Virus record (IMG/VR): IMGVR_UViG_3300001419_000080
Coordinates: 1 to 20,374 of that record
Strand: one strand, 5' to 3'
DNA: 20,374 bases
DNA from: a virus
The stretch's first letter is position 1, and each line of letters begins with the position of its first letter. The notes under the pieces are model-generated. The model had not been told where the DNA came from, did not search any database, and worked only from the letters and a program-made list of their open reading frames with translations. Of this stretch, positions 13,799 to 20,374 are shown in pieces. The position numbers and the translations under genes were made by a program.

Positions 13799-15535
13799 AT
13801 GTCAACCTCTAATTTATTTTTTAAGGGTTGTTTTGATTCTGATCCTTTTTCCCACGAAGCGTTGTGCGAACTTGAAAGATTAGGTACAGAGAGCAATCTT
13901 AAAGATAAGTCCTGCTCGCGCGAAACAAATACGTGCGGGATGACTTTGCAACAACTTACAGACACTTATGAGTTCTATAACGATCAGAAAGGTTTATATA
14001 GGAACTGGGGAGATATTATTTTTCCTTGGGAAATTAAGAGCACTACAGACAATCTAGATTACGATAACGTTACAGACGACAGATGGAGCGTATCCCTTTA
14101 TAAGTCCTTAGTGTCTTATTTTATTGGGGATAAAGTTTTATACGTAGAAGATGATGGCTATAAGCTATCTCTATATGAAGCAACAGAAGACGTAAGTTCT
14201 ATCAGCGGTCCATTCGACCGGAGTAAATGGAATGAGATATGTAGCATCGAGTTGCCGGAGCCTTTTGGTTTACCGACAATAGAAGAATTACAGCAGAGAT
14301 ATAATTACTATCTCCCTTCTTTATTTTTTAAAGAATGGGAAGAACTTAGTTCTGATTGGGAAGAGGATCTATTTTTTCAATCCAAGGAATCTTGTAATAT
14401 TGCTGGCGAAGTCAAAAAACTAAATGACACGTTCTATTCTTACCAATCTAAAGGAAATTACTGGAAGCAGCTGCCTAGAACCGATGCTCATTGTTTAAGT
14501 GATAAAAGTTCAGACATTTGGAACGAGGCAAGAATAAGAAAATTATTCTTTTATAGAAGAAGAGACTTTGTACTTATAGATTCAAATTGCAAAGACACTC
14601 TTTGCCTGTATATGTGCGAAAGAGATCTACCCGCAAGTGTAGACAACCTAGAGAAATTTAAAAATTTTTCGACTCATTATGATTTTGACGGAACGTGGGC
14701 CTCGACTCTAGGCTCTCCTATAATAACCGCAACTATTCCCGACCATCCATTTAAAGTCGGGGATCAGATTAAAGTGGGTGTTTTATTTGAGGATACAAAC
14801 TATCCTGCAGGGATAAGAGATCACTCTACAGTATATAAAAACTACACTATAAGTACTATAGTGGATAAAGATACGTTTACGTACTCTGTGGGTAATAATT
14901 TAGACGAAGCTGCGGGTGGTAAAATTAATGTTATTGACTTTGGTCCTTTTTGGGTTAAAATTTATTGCGTGAAGACGGGAGTTAATAAGTGTCTAGAGCT
15001 TACTTCTGAGAAGGGGCTACCAAACTATCAATTTGTAGAGATAGGTTCTAAAGGCAATTTTGTTGAACAACCTCTTCCGTTTTATAACTTAGAAGGTAAT
15101 AATTTCTGTGGGGATCCACAAGAAACATTAAATGAAAAAGCAAATAAGCAAGCAAGAAGAGTATTAACTCAACAAGAAATTGACGCTCTTGATAATACCA
15201 ATTCTGTCTACACGTATGCAGTAACTGTACAAAGTACTAGCTGCGGCAATCGCTACTTTATTGAGGGCGTACAACAAAAAACTTTAAATCTTGTAGAAGG
15301 TAGGACCTATCGCTTTAATCAAAGTGACAGCTCTAACTTGAACCACCCTCTACGTTTTTCAATTACGTCTAATGGTACTCATAACGACGGAATCGAATTT
15401 ACTGAAGGCGTAACTATAGCCGGTACCGCCGGTAGCAACGGGGCTTATACTGAGATTATCGTGCCCACAGGGTCGCCTACTCTATACTATTATTGCGTTA
15501 ATCATTCGTTGATGGGTGGAATCGCATATACTTAA
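13799..15535 (+). CDS. Cysteine-rich virion structural protein with C-terminal cupredoxin-like domain
   Basis: A 578-aa multidomain protein. Residues about 100-145 have a 'YFIGDKVLYVEDDGYKLSLYEA...SKWNEI' layout reminiscent of small carbohydrate-binding modules of the CBM5/12 type. Residues about 295-375 contain an 'HPFKVGDQIKVG...YTISTIVDKDTFTYSVG' beta domain that recurs in cyanophage structural proteins. The last ~105 residues resemble a cupredoxin (blue copper) fold, with H516 in NHPLRF and C566, H569, M572 in YYYCVNHSLMGG. These fit the His-Cys-His-Met ligand set of type-1 copper sites. The protein has 15 cysteines, which is unusual for a virion protein. Its ATG follows an SD-like AGAGGG (13786-13791) at 7-nt spacing. 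Context (tube upstream, fibres downstream) points to a tail-tip, baseplate or fibre-base role. Confidence 0.7.
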   Translation: MSTSNLFFKGCFDSDPFSHEALCELERLGTESNLKDKSCSRETNTCGMTLQQLTDTYEFYNDQKGLYRNWGDIIFPWEIKSTTDNLDYDNVTDDRWSVSLYKSLVSYFIGDKVLYVEDDGYKLSLYEATEDVSSISGPFDRSKWNEICSIELPEPFGLPTIEELQQRYNYYLPSLFFKEWEELSSDWEEDLFFQSKESCNIAGEVKKLNDTFYSYQSKGNYWKQLPRTDAHCLSDKSSDIWNEARIRKLFFYRRRDFVLIDSNCKDTLCLYMCERDLPASVDNLEKFKNFSTHYDFDGTWASTLGSPIITATIPDHPFKVGDQIKVGVLFEDTNYPAGIRDHSTVYKNYTISTIVDKDTFTYSVGNNLDEAAGGKINVIDFGPFWVKIYCVKTGVNKCLELTSEKGLPNYQFVEIGSKGNFVEQPLPFYNLEGNNFCGDPQETLNEKANKQARRVLTQQEIDALDNTNSVYTYAVTVQSTSCGNRYFIEGVQQKTLNLVEGRTYRFNQSDSSNLNHPLRFSITSNGTHNDGIEFTEGVTIAGTAGSNGAYTEIIVPTGSPTLYYYCVNHSLMGGIAYT

Positions 15536-15545
15536 CCGCTTAGAA

Positions 15546-15553
15546 GTTTAAAG
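15546..15553 (+). promoter_or_regulatory. GTTTAAAG box immediately before the 275-aa fibre gene
   Basis: An exact box, GAAGTTTAAAGTAGA, ends only 6 nt before the ATG at 15560, much closer than the other copies (19-43 nt). If it is a -10-like element, transcription would begin at about the start codon, giving a leaderless or near-leaderless message. Confidence 0.45.
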
Positions 15554-15559
15554 TAGAAT

Positions 15560-16387
15560 ATGGCAAATGTATTTGGCGGTAATAATAATAATTCTGGATC
15601 TTGTGGATCTGGAGAGATAATATCTGCTCCTAGGCATCAGGTCACTTCTTCTCCTGTATCCTCGCCTCAGCCAAACGTGTTTAGGGACGGAGGCTCTACT
15701 TCTACGTCATTAAATCCTAGGGATTTTTATACAAGAAGGGAGATAGATAAATACCTAAAAGGTAAAGCGGAAAAGTCCAGCGTTTATTTTCAAGAGAACT
15801 TATATACTAGATCACAAGTAGATCAATTAATATCTGCTTTAAATATATCTAGTTACGCTACAGCCTCATTTGTAGATACACAGATATCTTCTCTAAGATC
15901 AGAGAGAGAACTAAACTTAGCAGAGAATTACTATCAAAAAACGTCTCTATACACACGAGGCGAGGTTGATACTCTACTAACTAATTTGTCAATTACTGGG
16001 TTTGTATCTCTAACCCCGGCCTCATTAGACGACATTACAATAGACCCCTCCTCTTCTACTTTATCTACAAGTTTATTAGTTAGATCTTCTAATAACTCCT
16101 CGGAAACAGAGATCCAGAGATGGGAAAACTCTTCTACAGACTACGTCGCGGCCGTTTACGCAGATGGCAAGTCAAGATTTACAAACAGGATGACTATCGG
16201 CGAAAATGTAAATCAGGGAGAAGTTGCGTTAGATACCAGCGAAAGAAGAATAGCAAATGTTGCTCCTCCAGTTGATAGATTTGATGCAGTAAATAAATTA
16301 TACATGGAAACATTTATCACAAGCACTATTGATGATGTTCTACAAGATTCTGATGAAAACTATTTAATAGACGCACTAGAGTACTAA
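15560..16387 (+). CDS. Trimeric fibre/appendage protein with YTRxEVD repeats
   Basis: A 275-aa protein. The N-terminus is Gly/Asn/Ser/Pro-rich (MANVFGGNNNNSGSCGSGE). It contains three copies of a fibre repeat: FYTRREIDKYL (residues 56-66), LYTRSQVDQLI (81-91) and LYTRGEVDTLL (130-140). The Y-T-[RK]-x-[EQ]-[VI]-D pattern with a following short helix is common in trimeric phage fibres and predicts alternating coiled coil. The C-terminal part (about 175-275) is beta-rich with 'YADGKSRFTNRMTIGEN' and 'VDRFDAVNKLYMETFITSTI'. The latter is a registration or joining segment seen in cyanophage fibres. It probably forms a stalk joining the virion to downstream fibre proteins. The next gene starts 1 nt after its stop. 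No SD is seen; a GTTTAAAG box lies 6 nt upstream. Confidence 0.72.
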   Translation: MANVFGGNNNNSGSCGSGEIISAPRHQVTSSPVSSPQPNVFRDGGSTSTSLNPRDFYTRREIDKYLKGKAEKSSVYFQENLYTRSQVDQLISALNISSYATASFVDTQISSLRSERELNLAENYYQKTSLYTRGEVDTLLTNLSITGFVSLTPASLDDITIDPSSSTLSTSLLVRSSNNSSETEIQRWENSSTDYVAAVYADGKSRFTNRMTIGENVNQGEVALDTSERRIANVAPPVDRFDAVNKLYMETFITSTIDDVLQDSDENYLIDALEY

Positions 16388-16388
16388 A

Positions 16389-18422
16389 ATGCCAACATCA
16401 ACTTCCACTTCTCCCAGAGACGTAATACTTCATAGAAGATCACCCGTACTTAATAAAAGACCTTTAACTACTGATCTTCAATACGGAGAAATAGCAGTAA
16501 ATTATAACGAAGACGAGGTCTCCTTGTACATCAAGGACTATGAGAACGCTGTCAGGAAAGTCGGTGGTGTTTTCTATTCTGATTCTGCTCCTGATCCTTC
16601 TGTCCTTAGCACGGGATATCAAAACCTATCTCATGGAGAACTATGGGTGAAAAGGATCTCTCCTCCAGAGGAGGGGTCGGATCAAGAAGAAGATGCGCAT
16701 TTGTTCATATTCAATAAATATATCAATTCAGGTAGTGGTGGGTGGCTTGAGATAGGAAAGTTCAGATTTGCTCTTGTTGATGAGTATTTAGATCAGTTCA
16801 AGGACGCAACAGATGGTAGTGATTATATACACACCGTAAGAAACGAATTAAGAATTAATAATAAAGCTGCGCTGAAGGGATTTGCAACTTCCATCCCCAG
16901 CGACGACGAAACAGACACCTCTAAAGCAGACACTCTGGTTATCAATGACGAGCATAATTTCGCCACAGGAGTGCTGCTTAATGCAAATAACCTAACAATA
17001 GATTCTTCTGATATCGACGTAACCTCTGATTCTGTTGTAATAAACTCAGAGACTACATCTTTATTTCAGACAGATTCCGCAACAGGGACCGTAGAAACAA
17101 CGTTTACGTATAACGATCACGGATTATTTAACGGTGAAGAGATCTTTGTAGAGCAATACTTAAACGACGGAACGACTCCCAGCGGAGTGACTCAGGGTAA
17201 CTATACGGTTGCAGAGGCAAGCTTAAATACATTCAAGCTCTATGATGGCTCGCAAAACGTTCTTGCTACTGGTAATGTTAGAATTAGATACTCTCCTAGA
17301 CTAATTTTAGATCAGGCTTATAACGTACTTCAGTCTGGAAATTTTAAATTAAAAGAGATCGCTGACGTACCTAACTCTTCTCAAATAGCAGAAGGTAGGT
17401 GGGACGTATACAGAAACTCTTTAAATGGAAACGTAAGAGTGTATGCAAGAGCTAATAACATAGTTTCAGAGGCAACCTCTAGAGCCATTAAATTAGACGT
17501 TAAAAATGCTTCGGGGTTGCCTATTGCTCAAGGTGCTCCCGTTTATTTTGCTGGCACCGATCCTATAAAGGGGTACACAATTGTCGGGCCCTCATTGGCT
17601 TCTAACTCTGGATCAATGAATGCCATAGGTATCACAGATGCTACTATTGTAGGTAATGGCTATGGCTCAGTCACAGTTCTTGGCGAAACTACTCTATTAG
17701 ATACTACTTCAATTGGCGATCAGATTCCCAACTCTGATGATAGTGGCAAAGTGGTTTATGTTGCAGAGAACGGTGGCTTGACTTTTACTCCGCCAACAGA
17801 AGCGCAGGGTATAAGACAGCCTATTGGTGTTTTATTTAAAGAGGATAGTAGTGAAGGAAAAATATTTGTAAACCATCCAGACATATATAATACAGTTCAG
17901 TTAGAAGAAGGGTATATATGGATTGGCGCTACTGGAGATAACGCAGTTGCATATAGGGTTAATACGGACAATTTTCAGAGAGTAGCCGCTTCAGACGGAG
18001 AAATTGAGTTTCAATTATCCGATGAGATTAAGTTCGGTGCTTATGAATTTCTTTGGGACGGAGATAATACCGAAAGTAAGACTCAGACAAAAGTAACTAC
18101 ATCCTCCCAAGCTCTTGGTGGTGTCGATGAAATAACGGTGGATTCTTTTCCTTCGACCTACAGATCTGCTAAGTTTTTTGTTCAGCTAAGTTTAACGGGT
18201 ATAGGCATAACCCCTAACTTTCAAGTCACAGAGCTACTTGTGATCCACAACGGTACGGATGTAGATATTGTAGACTATGGAACTGCTTCTACATTGAACG
18301 AGAGACTAGGAGATTTTTCTGGTAGTATTAATGGGTCTAATATTGATATAACTTTTCAAAGATACAGGGCCACAGAAGGCCAGATTGAAGTAAAAGTAAT
18401 GAGAACTGCAGTTATCTCTTGA
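16389..18422 (+). CDS. Large fibre/structural protein with recurring marine-phage virion domains
   Basis: A 677-aa protein. The N-terminal 'LHRRSPVLNKRPLTTDLQYG' followed by 'EIAVNYNEDEVSLYIKD' (residues about 14-50) is the common fibre-anchor motif (RR...P...L..GEIAVN...LYIK). Residues about 233-303 hold the same 'DHGLFNGEEIFV...GNYTVAEASLNTFKLYD' beta domain type as the upstream 578-aa protein. Residues about 365-500 (LDVKNASGLPIAQGAPVYF, later 'QPIGVLFKEDSSEGKIFV') form a known marine-phage fibre domain. The last ~115 residues ('YRSAKFFVQLSL', 'TELLVIHNGTDVDIVDYG') match a beta-sandwich very common in marine phage virion proteins. It probably forms a tail fibre or whisker-like appendage. 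It follows the 275-aa gene by 1 nt, so it is co-translated. No terminator follows it. Confidence 0.75.
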   Translation: MPTSTSTSPRDVILHRRSPVLNKRPLTTDLQYGEIAVNYNEDEVSLYIKDYENAVRKVGGVFYSDSAPDPSVLSTGYQNLSHGELWVKRISPPEEGSDQEEDAHLFIFNKYINSGSGGWLEIGKFRFALVDEYLDQFKDATDGSDYIHTVRNELRINNKAALKGFATSIPSDDETDTSKADTLVINDEHNFATGVLLNANNLTIDSSDIDVTSDSVVINSETTSLFQTDSATGTVETTFTYNDHGLFNGEEIFVEQYLNDGTTPSGVTQGNYTVAEASLNTFKLYDGSQNVLATGNVRIRYSPRLILDQAYNVLQSGNFKLKEIADVPNSSQIAEGRWDVYRNSLNGNVRVYARANNIVSEATSRAIKLDVKNASGLPIAQGAPVYFAGTDPIKGYTIVGPSLASNSGSMNAIGITDATIVGNGYGSVTVLGETTLLDTTSIGDQIPNSDDSGKVVYVAENGGLTFTPPTEAQGIRQPIGVLFKEDSSEGKIFVNHPDIYNTVQLEEGYIWIGATGDNAVAYRVNTDNFQRVAASDGEIEFQLSDEIKFGAYEFLWDGDNTESKTQTKVTTSSQALGGVDEITVDSFPSTYRSAKFFVQLSLTGIGITPNFQVTELLVIHNGTDVDIVDYGTASTLNERLGDFSGSINGSNIDITFQRYRATEGQIEVKVMRTAVIS

Positions 18423-18423
18423 G

Positions 18424-18465
18424 CCAATTATTGTTTAAAGTCTTAGATAGATAATACAATTTGGC
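18424..18465. repeat. Interrupted inverted repeat around a GTTTAAAG box
   Basis: GCCAA, a two-base TT bulge and ATTGT on the left can pair with ACAAT-TTGGC on the right, giving a 10-bp stem around a loop of about 21 nt. The stem overlaps the first bases of the GTTTAAAG box, and the rest of the box lies in the loop. No T-run follows, so it is not a convincing terminator. It may be chance. Confidence 0.3.
18433..18440 (+). promoter_or_regulatory. GTTTAAAG box upstream of the 78-aa gene
   Basis: An exact box, ATTGTTTAAAGTCTT, lies 43 nt before the ATG at 18484. A GATAAT (18450-18455) and a TACAAT (18455-18460) follow, so a composite promoter (activator box plus sigma70-like -10) is also possible at this site. 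GCCAA/ATTGT on the left and ACAAT/TTGGC on the right (18424-18434 and 18456-18465) form an interrupted inverted repeat around it. Confidence 0.45.
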
Positions 18466-18483
18466 ACAGGGGAAAGTGAACCT

Positions 18484-18720
18484 ATGGCATCAAAGAAACA
18501 TTTTCATGTCAGGCATGGTCTGACTGCGGGCAGCGGAGTAGATCAAAATGGCATTCCGACCAGAGAGGTAATTACCAATACCGGACAGTTGGTTGATGTC
18601 GGAGCACTTAGTTCTTTAACAACAACTAATAAAACAAATGTAGTTGCTGCTATTAACGAAGTTATAGACGGAAACGCAAGAATCGACGACGTTATTGCTT
18701 TGGCAATTGCATTAGGGTAA
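18484..18720 (+). CDS. Small fibre-related protein (78 aa)
   Basis: A short protein beginning MASKKHFHVRHGLTAGSGVD and containing 'LSSLTTTNKTNVVAAINEVI'. The 'L.T..KTN.V.AINE' segment is a typical phage fibre helix that precedes a trimeric coil. It ends shortly after in a hydrophobic segment (IDDVIALAIALG). It looks like an isolated fibre-base or connector module rather than a full fibre. An AGGGG SD-like site (about 18468-18472) precedes the ATG. The next gene begins 9 nt after its stop, so it belongs to a small-gene operon of appendage proteins. Confidence 0.65.
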   Translation: MASKKHFHVRHGLTAGSGVDQNGIPTREVITNTGQLVDVGALSSLTTTNKTNVVAAINEVIDGNARIDDVIALAIALG

Positions 18721-18729
18721 TTTATTGTC

Positions 18730-19110
18730 ATGGCAAATACATTTAAAGCATTTACAAAAGCAGGCGTCGGAACAACAACTGCTACGGCATACGAAGTTGA
18801 GCTCGGAGGAGCTACGGGCAAAACTTCTATTGTAATTGGTATATCGTTATCAAACGTGGCCTCAACTCCGATTAACGTAGATGTTCAGATAGACCGCCCT
18901 GCAGCTGGAACAACTGCGGCTCCTTCTGATGACGTTTACCTAGCTAAAAACATTCCGATACCTTCGGGCTCTACTCTAGAAATCATGGCGGGTCAGAAGC
19001 TGATCCTGGAGTATAATGGCACGGCCTTGGCCGGGGACAAGATTGTGGTGACGTCGGATACAGTGAGTAGTCTCGATGTCATTGTCAACGCACTAGAAAT
19101 TACTTCATAA
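18730..19110 (+). CDS. Small virion structural protein (126 aa), cyanophage type
   Basis: The protein is predicted to be a single beta domain: MANTFKAFTKAGVGTTTATA, 'TSIVIGISLSNVASTPINVD', 'YLAKNIPIPSGSTLEIMAGQ', 'LILEYNGTALAGDKIVV' and the ending 'SSLDVIVNALEITS'. I recognise this arrangement from a family of small marine cyanophage virion proteins of about this size. Its exact position in the particle is not known to me; decoration or tail-appendage roles are both possible. There is no clear SD. Its stop codon forms part of the SD of the next gene (TAAGGAGG), indicating coupling. Confidence 0.68.
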   Translation: MANTFKAFTKAGVGTTTATAYEVELGGATGKTSIVIGISLSNVASTPINVDVQIDRPAAGTTAAPSDDVYLAKNIPIPSGSTLEIMAGQKLILEYNGTALAGDKIVVTSDTVSSLDVIVNALEITS

Positions 19111-19126
19111 GGAGGCAATACCTATT

Positions 19127-19474
19127 ATGGCGTATATTGGCAACAATGCAGATGGAATTTTTATTCCAAGTAGCGTAAACACTTCGACGGACTTAAGAAT
19201 CAGTGGGGGAGCACTAACGCAAACCGGCGGAGATGTCAACCTCGACGAGGGGACATTGTTTGTTGACGAGTCGGAGAATAGAGTCGGGGTGGGGACAACC
19301 GCGCCCGAAGTCACTCTTGACGTAGTCGGGACGATTAAGGCAACTACATATGCAGATTTGCCCACATCTCTTACTGTACTAAGTCGCGACGGCACCGGGG
19401 TGGTCATCAATGCCCCCACCGCCACCCTCCAGGTCCTCAATCGATCTGGTACCGAGGTCCCTGTAACCTTCTGA
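19127..19474 (+). CDS. Small fibre protein with GxGTTxPxxxLDVxG motif (115 aa)
   Basis: MAYIGNNADGIFIPSSVNTS begins the protein. The motif 'RVGVGTTAPEVTLDVVGTI' (about residues 52-70) is the beta-repeat found in many phage tail fibres. A short C-terminal beta segment follows. A strong SD, AAGGAGG (19109-19115), overlaps the previous stop and lies 11 nt upstream. Base composition is unlike its surroundings: 19381-19440 is about 67% GC (40 of 60) with many GCC, ACC and CCC codons. By contrast, parts of the 1313-aa gene are below 30%. This suggests recent exchange of fibre sequence. The protein is short for a fibre and may pair with the longer downstream protein. Confidence 0.65.
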   Translation: MAYIGNNADGIFIPSSVNTSTDLRISGGALTQTGGDVNLDEGTLFVDESENRVGVGTTAPEVTLDVVGTIKATTYADLPTSLTVLSRDGTGVVINAPTATLQVLNRSGTEVPVTF

Positions 19475-19489
19475 AGCCGAAGGCATTAA

Positions 19490-19497
19490 GTTTAAAG
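19490..19497 (+). promoter_or_regulatory. GTTTAAAG box plus T4-late-like TATAAATA upstream of the last fibre gene
   Basis: An exact box, TTAAGTTTAAAGTACAC, ends 42 nt before the ATG at 19540. Six bases further on, TATAAATA (19503-19510) matches the T4 late promoter consensus, 29 nt before the ATG. I noticed only one other TATAAATA, inside the 1313-aa gene, so its meaning here is uncertain. Confidence 0.45.
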
Positions 19498-19539
19498 TAC
19501 ACTATAAATAGATAACTAAGAACGCAGTTCCTTTCTACC

Positions 19540-20374
19540 ATGGCAAATCGCTACCCACTTATTCTCAATGGCTCCGCCGGGCAACTTCAAGAACTACCGG
19601 TGGGCGATTCACTTGATTTGGGAGGGGAGAGCCTTTTAGGCGTTAAGTTGGGTAGTGCGGGGGCGCCGAGTATAAGCTTCACCGGCGACACCAACACCGG
19701 CATCTACAGCCCCGGCGCAGACCAAGTAGCGGTAGCAACTAATGGGGTTGGGAGGTTGTTTATTACTGCCAATGGCGATCTTTGCTTTGGCAGCCAAGTT
19801 GGCGCAAACAACGATGGAAGTGGCATCTCTATTTACAACACTTCTTTTCCACGGCTTTCCCTAAGAAATAGCACAACAGGAAACACGCTTACAGACGGCA
19901 GCCAGCTTTATCTAGTAGATTCAGATCTTTACGTTACCAATAATGAAAACGCTAACTTAATACTTAGAACCAACAGCGCCGAACGCCTTCGCATCGACAG
20001 CTCTGGCAACGTAGGCATAGGGACTAGTTCGCCTAGCACTACTCTTCACGTTGACGGTACTGCAACTGTTGATCGCATCATAAATGCCACAACAAGTTCT
20101 AATCCTTGGCTTAAAGGTGTAAATGGAAGTGGGACTGAAACTTCGTTTATTAAACAAGATGGGCAAGGCTATCTAACTAAATTAGGGATTGGCACTACGA
20201 CGCCTGACGCTTTGCTGGATGTAGAGAATTCATCGGGCGCAGCTGAAGTTCAAATCAAGTCCCTTAATTCATCAGACTGTACACTTGCTTTTGGCGATAA
20301 TGCAGATACAGATGTAGGTCGGATTAGATATGCGCATAGTGCTGATGCAATGTTGTTTTTTACGGCAGCAAATG
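19540..20374 (+). CDS. Tail fibre protein (partial, C-terminus off the right edge)
   Basis: Open from ATG 19540 to the window edge, 278 codons, with no stop. It begins MANRYPLILNGSAGQLQELP, then 'PSISFTGDTNTGIYSPGADQ' followed by 'VAVATNGVGRLFI', a very common cyanophage and marine fibre module. Two beta-repeat motifs follow: GIGTSSPSTTLHVDG (from about residue 159) and GIGTTTPDALLDVENSS (from about residue 216). Between them is a 'NPWLKGVNGSGTETSFIKQD' segment. Such proteins often end in an intramolecular chaperone domain, which would lie outside this window. It probably contacts the host surface. No SD is seen before the ATG (TTCCTTTCTACC). GC is higher than in the left and middle of the window. 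Confidence 0.8.
   Translation, partial: MANRYPLILNGSAGQLQELPVGDSLDLGGESLLGVKLGSAGAPSISFTGDTNTGIYSPGADQVAVATNGVGRLFITANGDLCFGSQVGANNDGSGISIYNTSFPRLSLRNSTTGNTLTDGSQLYLVDSDLYVTNNENANLILRTNSAERLRIDSSGNVGIGTSSPSTTLHVDGTATVDRIINATTSSNPWLKGVNGSGTETSFIKQDGQGYLTKLGIGTTTPDALLDVENSSGAAEVQIKSLNSSDCTLAFGDNADTDVGRIRYAHSADAMLFFTAAN

Noticed and set aside
19467-19484. Terminator hairpin after the 115-aa fibre gene (CCTTC/GAAGG, GCC/GGC)
   Set aside because: The stems are only 3-5 bp with no T-run.
1-20374. CRISPR array, tRNA, insertion sequence or photosynthesis gene
   Set aside because: I looked for direct-repeat/spacer series, cloverleaf-like segments, transposase motifs and psbA/psbD-type sequences and saw none.

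Overview
The window looks like part of the virion-structure region of a contractile-tailed (myovirus-type) marine phage, probably a cyanophage. Three things support this. The fibre and structural proteins carry N-terminal and repeat motifs that I know from marine cyanomyoviruses. A tail sheath and a tail tube are both present. Almost every gene encodes a virion-like or orphan protein, with no host housekeeping gene and no tRNA. The portal belongs to the Mu gp29-like (DUF935) family, not the T4 gp20 family, so this is not a standard T4-like cyanophage. A TIM5-like or related lineage is possible, but I cannot confirm it from sequence alone.

Layout. (1) 1-2434, minus strand: a three-gene, translationally coupled cassette (two tail-assembly-chaperone-like proteins and an 80-aa orphan), then the tail sheath, which runs off the left edge. 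(2) 2513-3999, plus strand: two orphan small proteins, a dCMP deaminase behind its own sigma70-like promoter, and a 115-aa orphan. (3) 3991-9783, minus strand: a giant 1313-aa orphan, a leucine-rich-repeat protein and a cyanophage-type fibre/structural protein, overlapped start-to-stop. (4) 9846-20374, plus strand: a LOG-like fragment, a 321-aa orphan, a small acidic protein, the DUF935 portal, the tail tube, a cysteine-rich structural protein ending in a cupredoxin-like domain, then a run of fibre/appendage proteins. The last of these runs off the right edge. The portal/tube genes and the sheath/chaperone genes are therefore on opposite strands, about 11-12 kb apart.

The most striking feature not explained by genes is an 8-bp box, GTTTAAAG. 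It occurs nine times exactly (plus one GTTTAAAT variant) shortly upstream of gene or operon starts, always oriented toward the downstream gene. In both divergent intergenic regions two boxes sit back to back, and in one of them they form a perfect inverted repeat. I found only one other exact copy, inside a coding region. I infer that this is the phage's own (late?) promoter element or an activator/repressor site. The dCMP deaminase lacks the box and instead has a TATAAT-type promoter, which suggests different timing.

There is no gene-free stretch longer than 100 bases. No CRISPR array, tRNA, insertion sequence, convincing intrinsic terminator or origin was seen.
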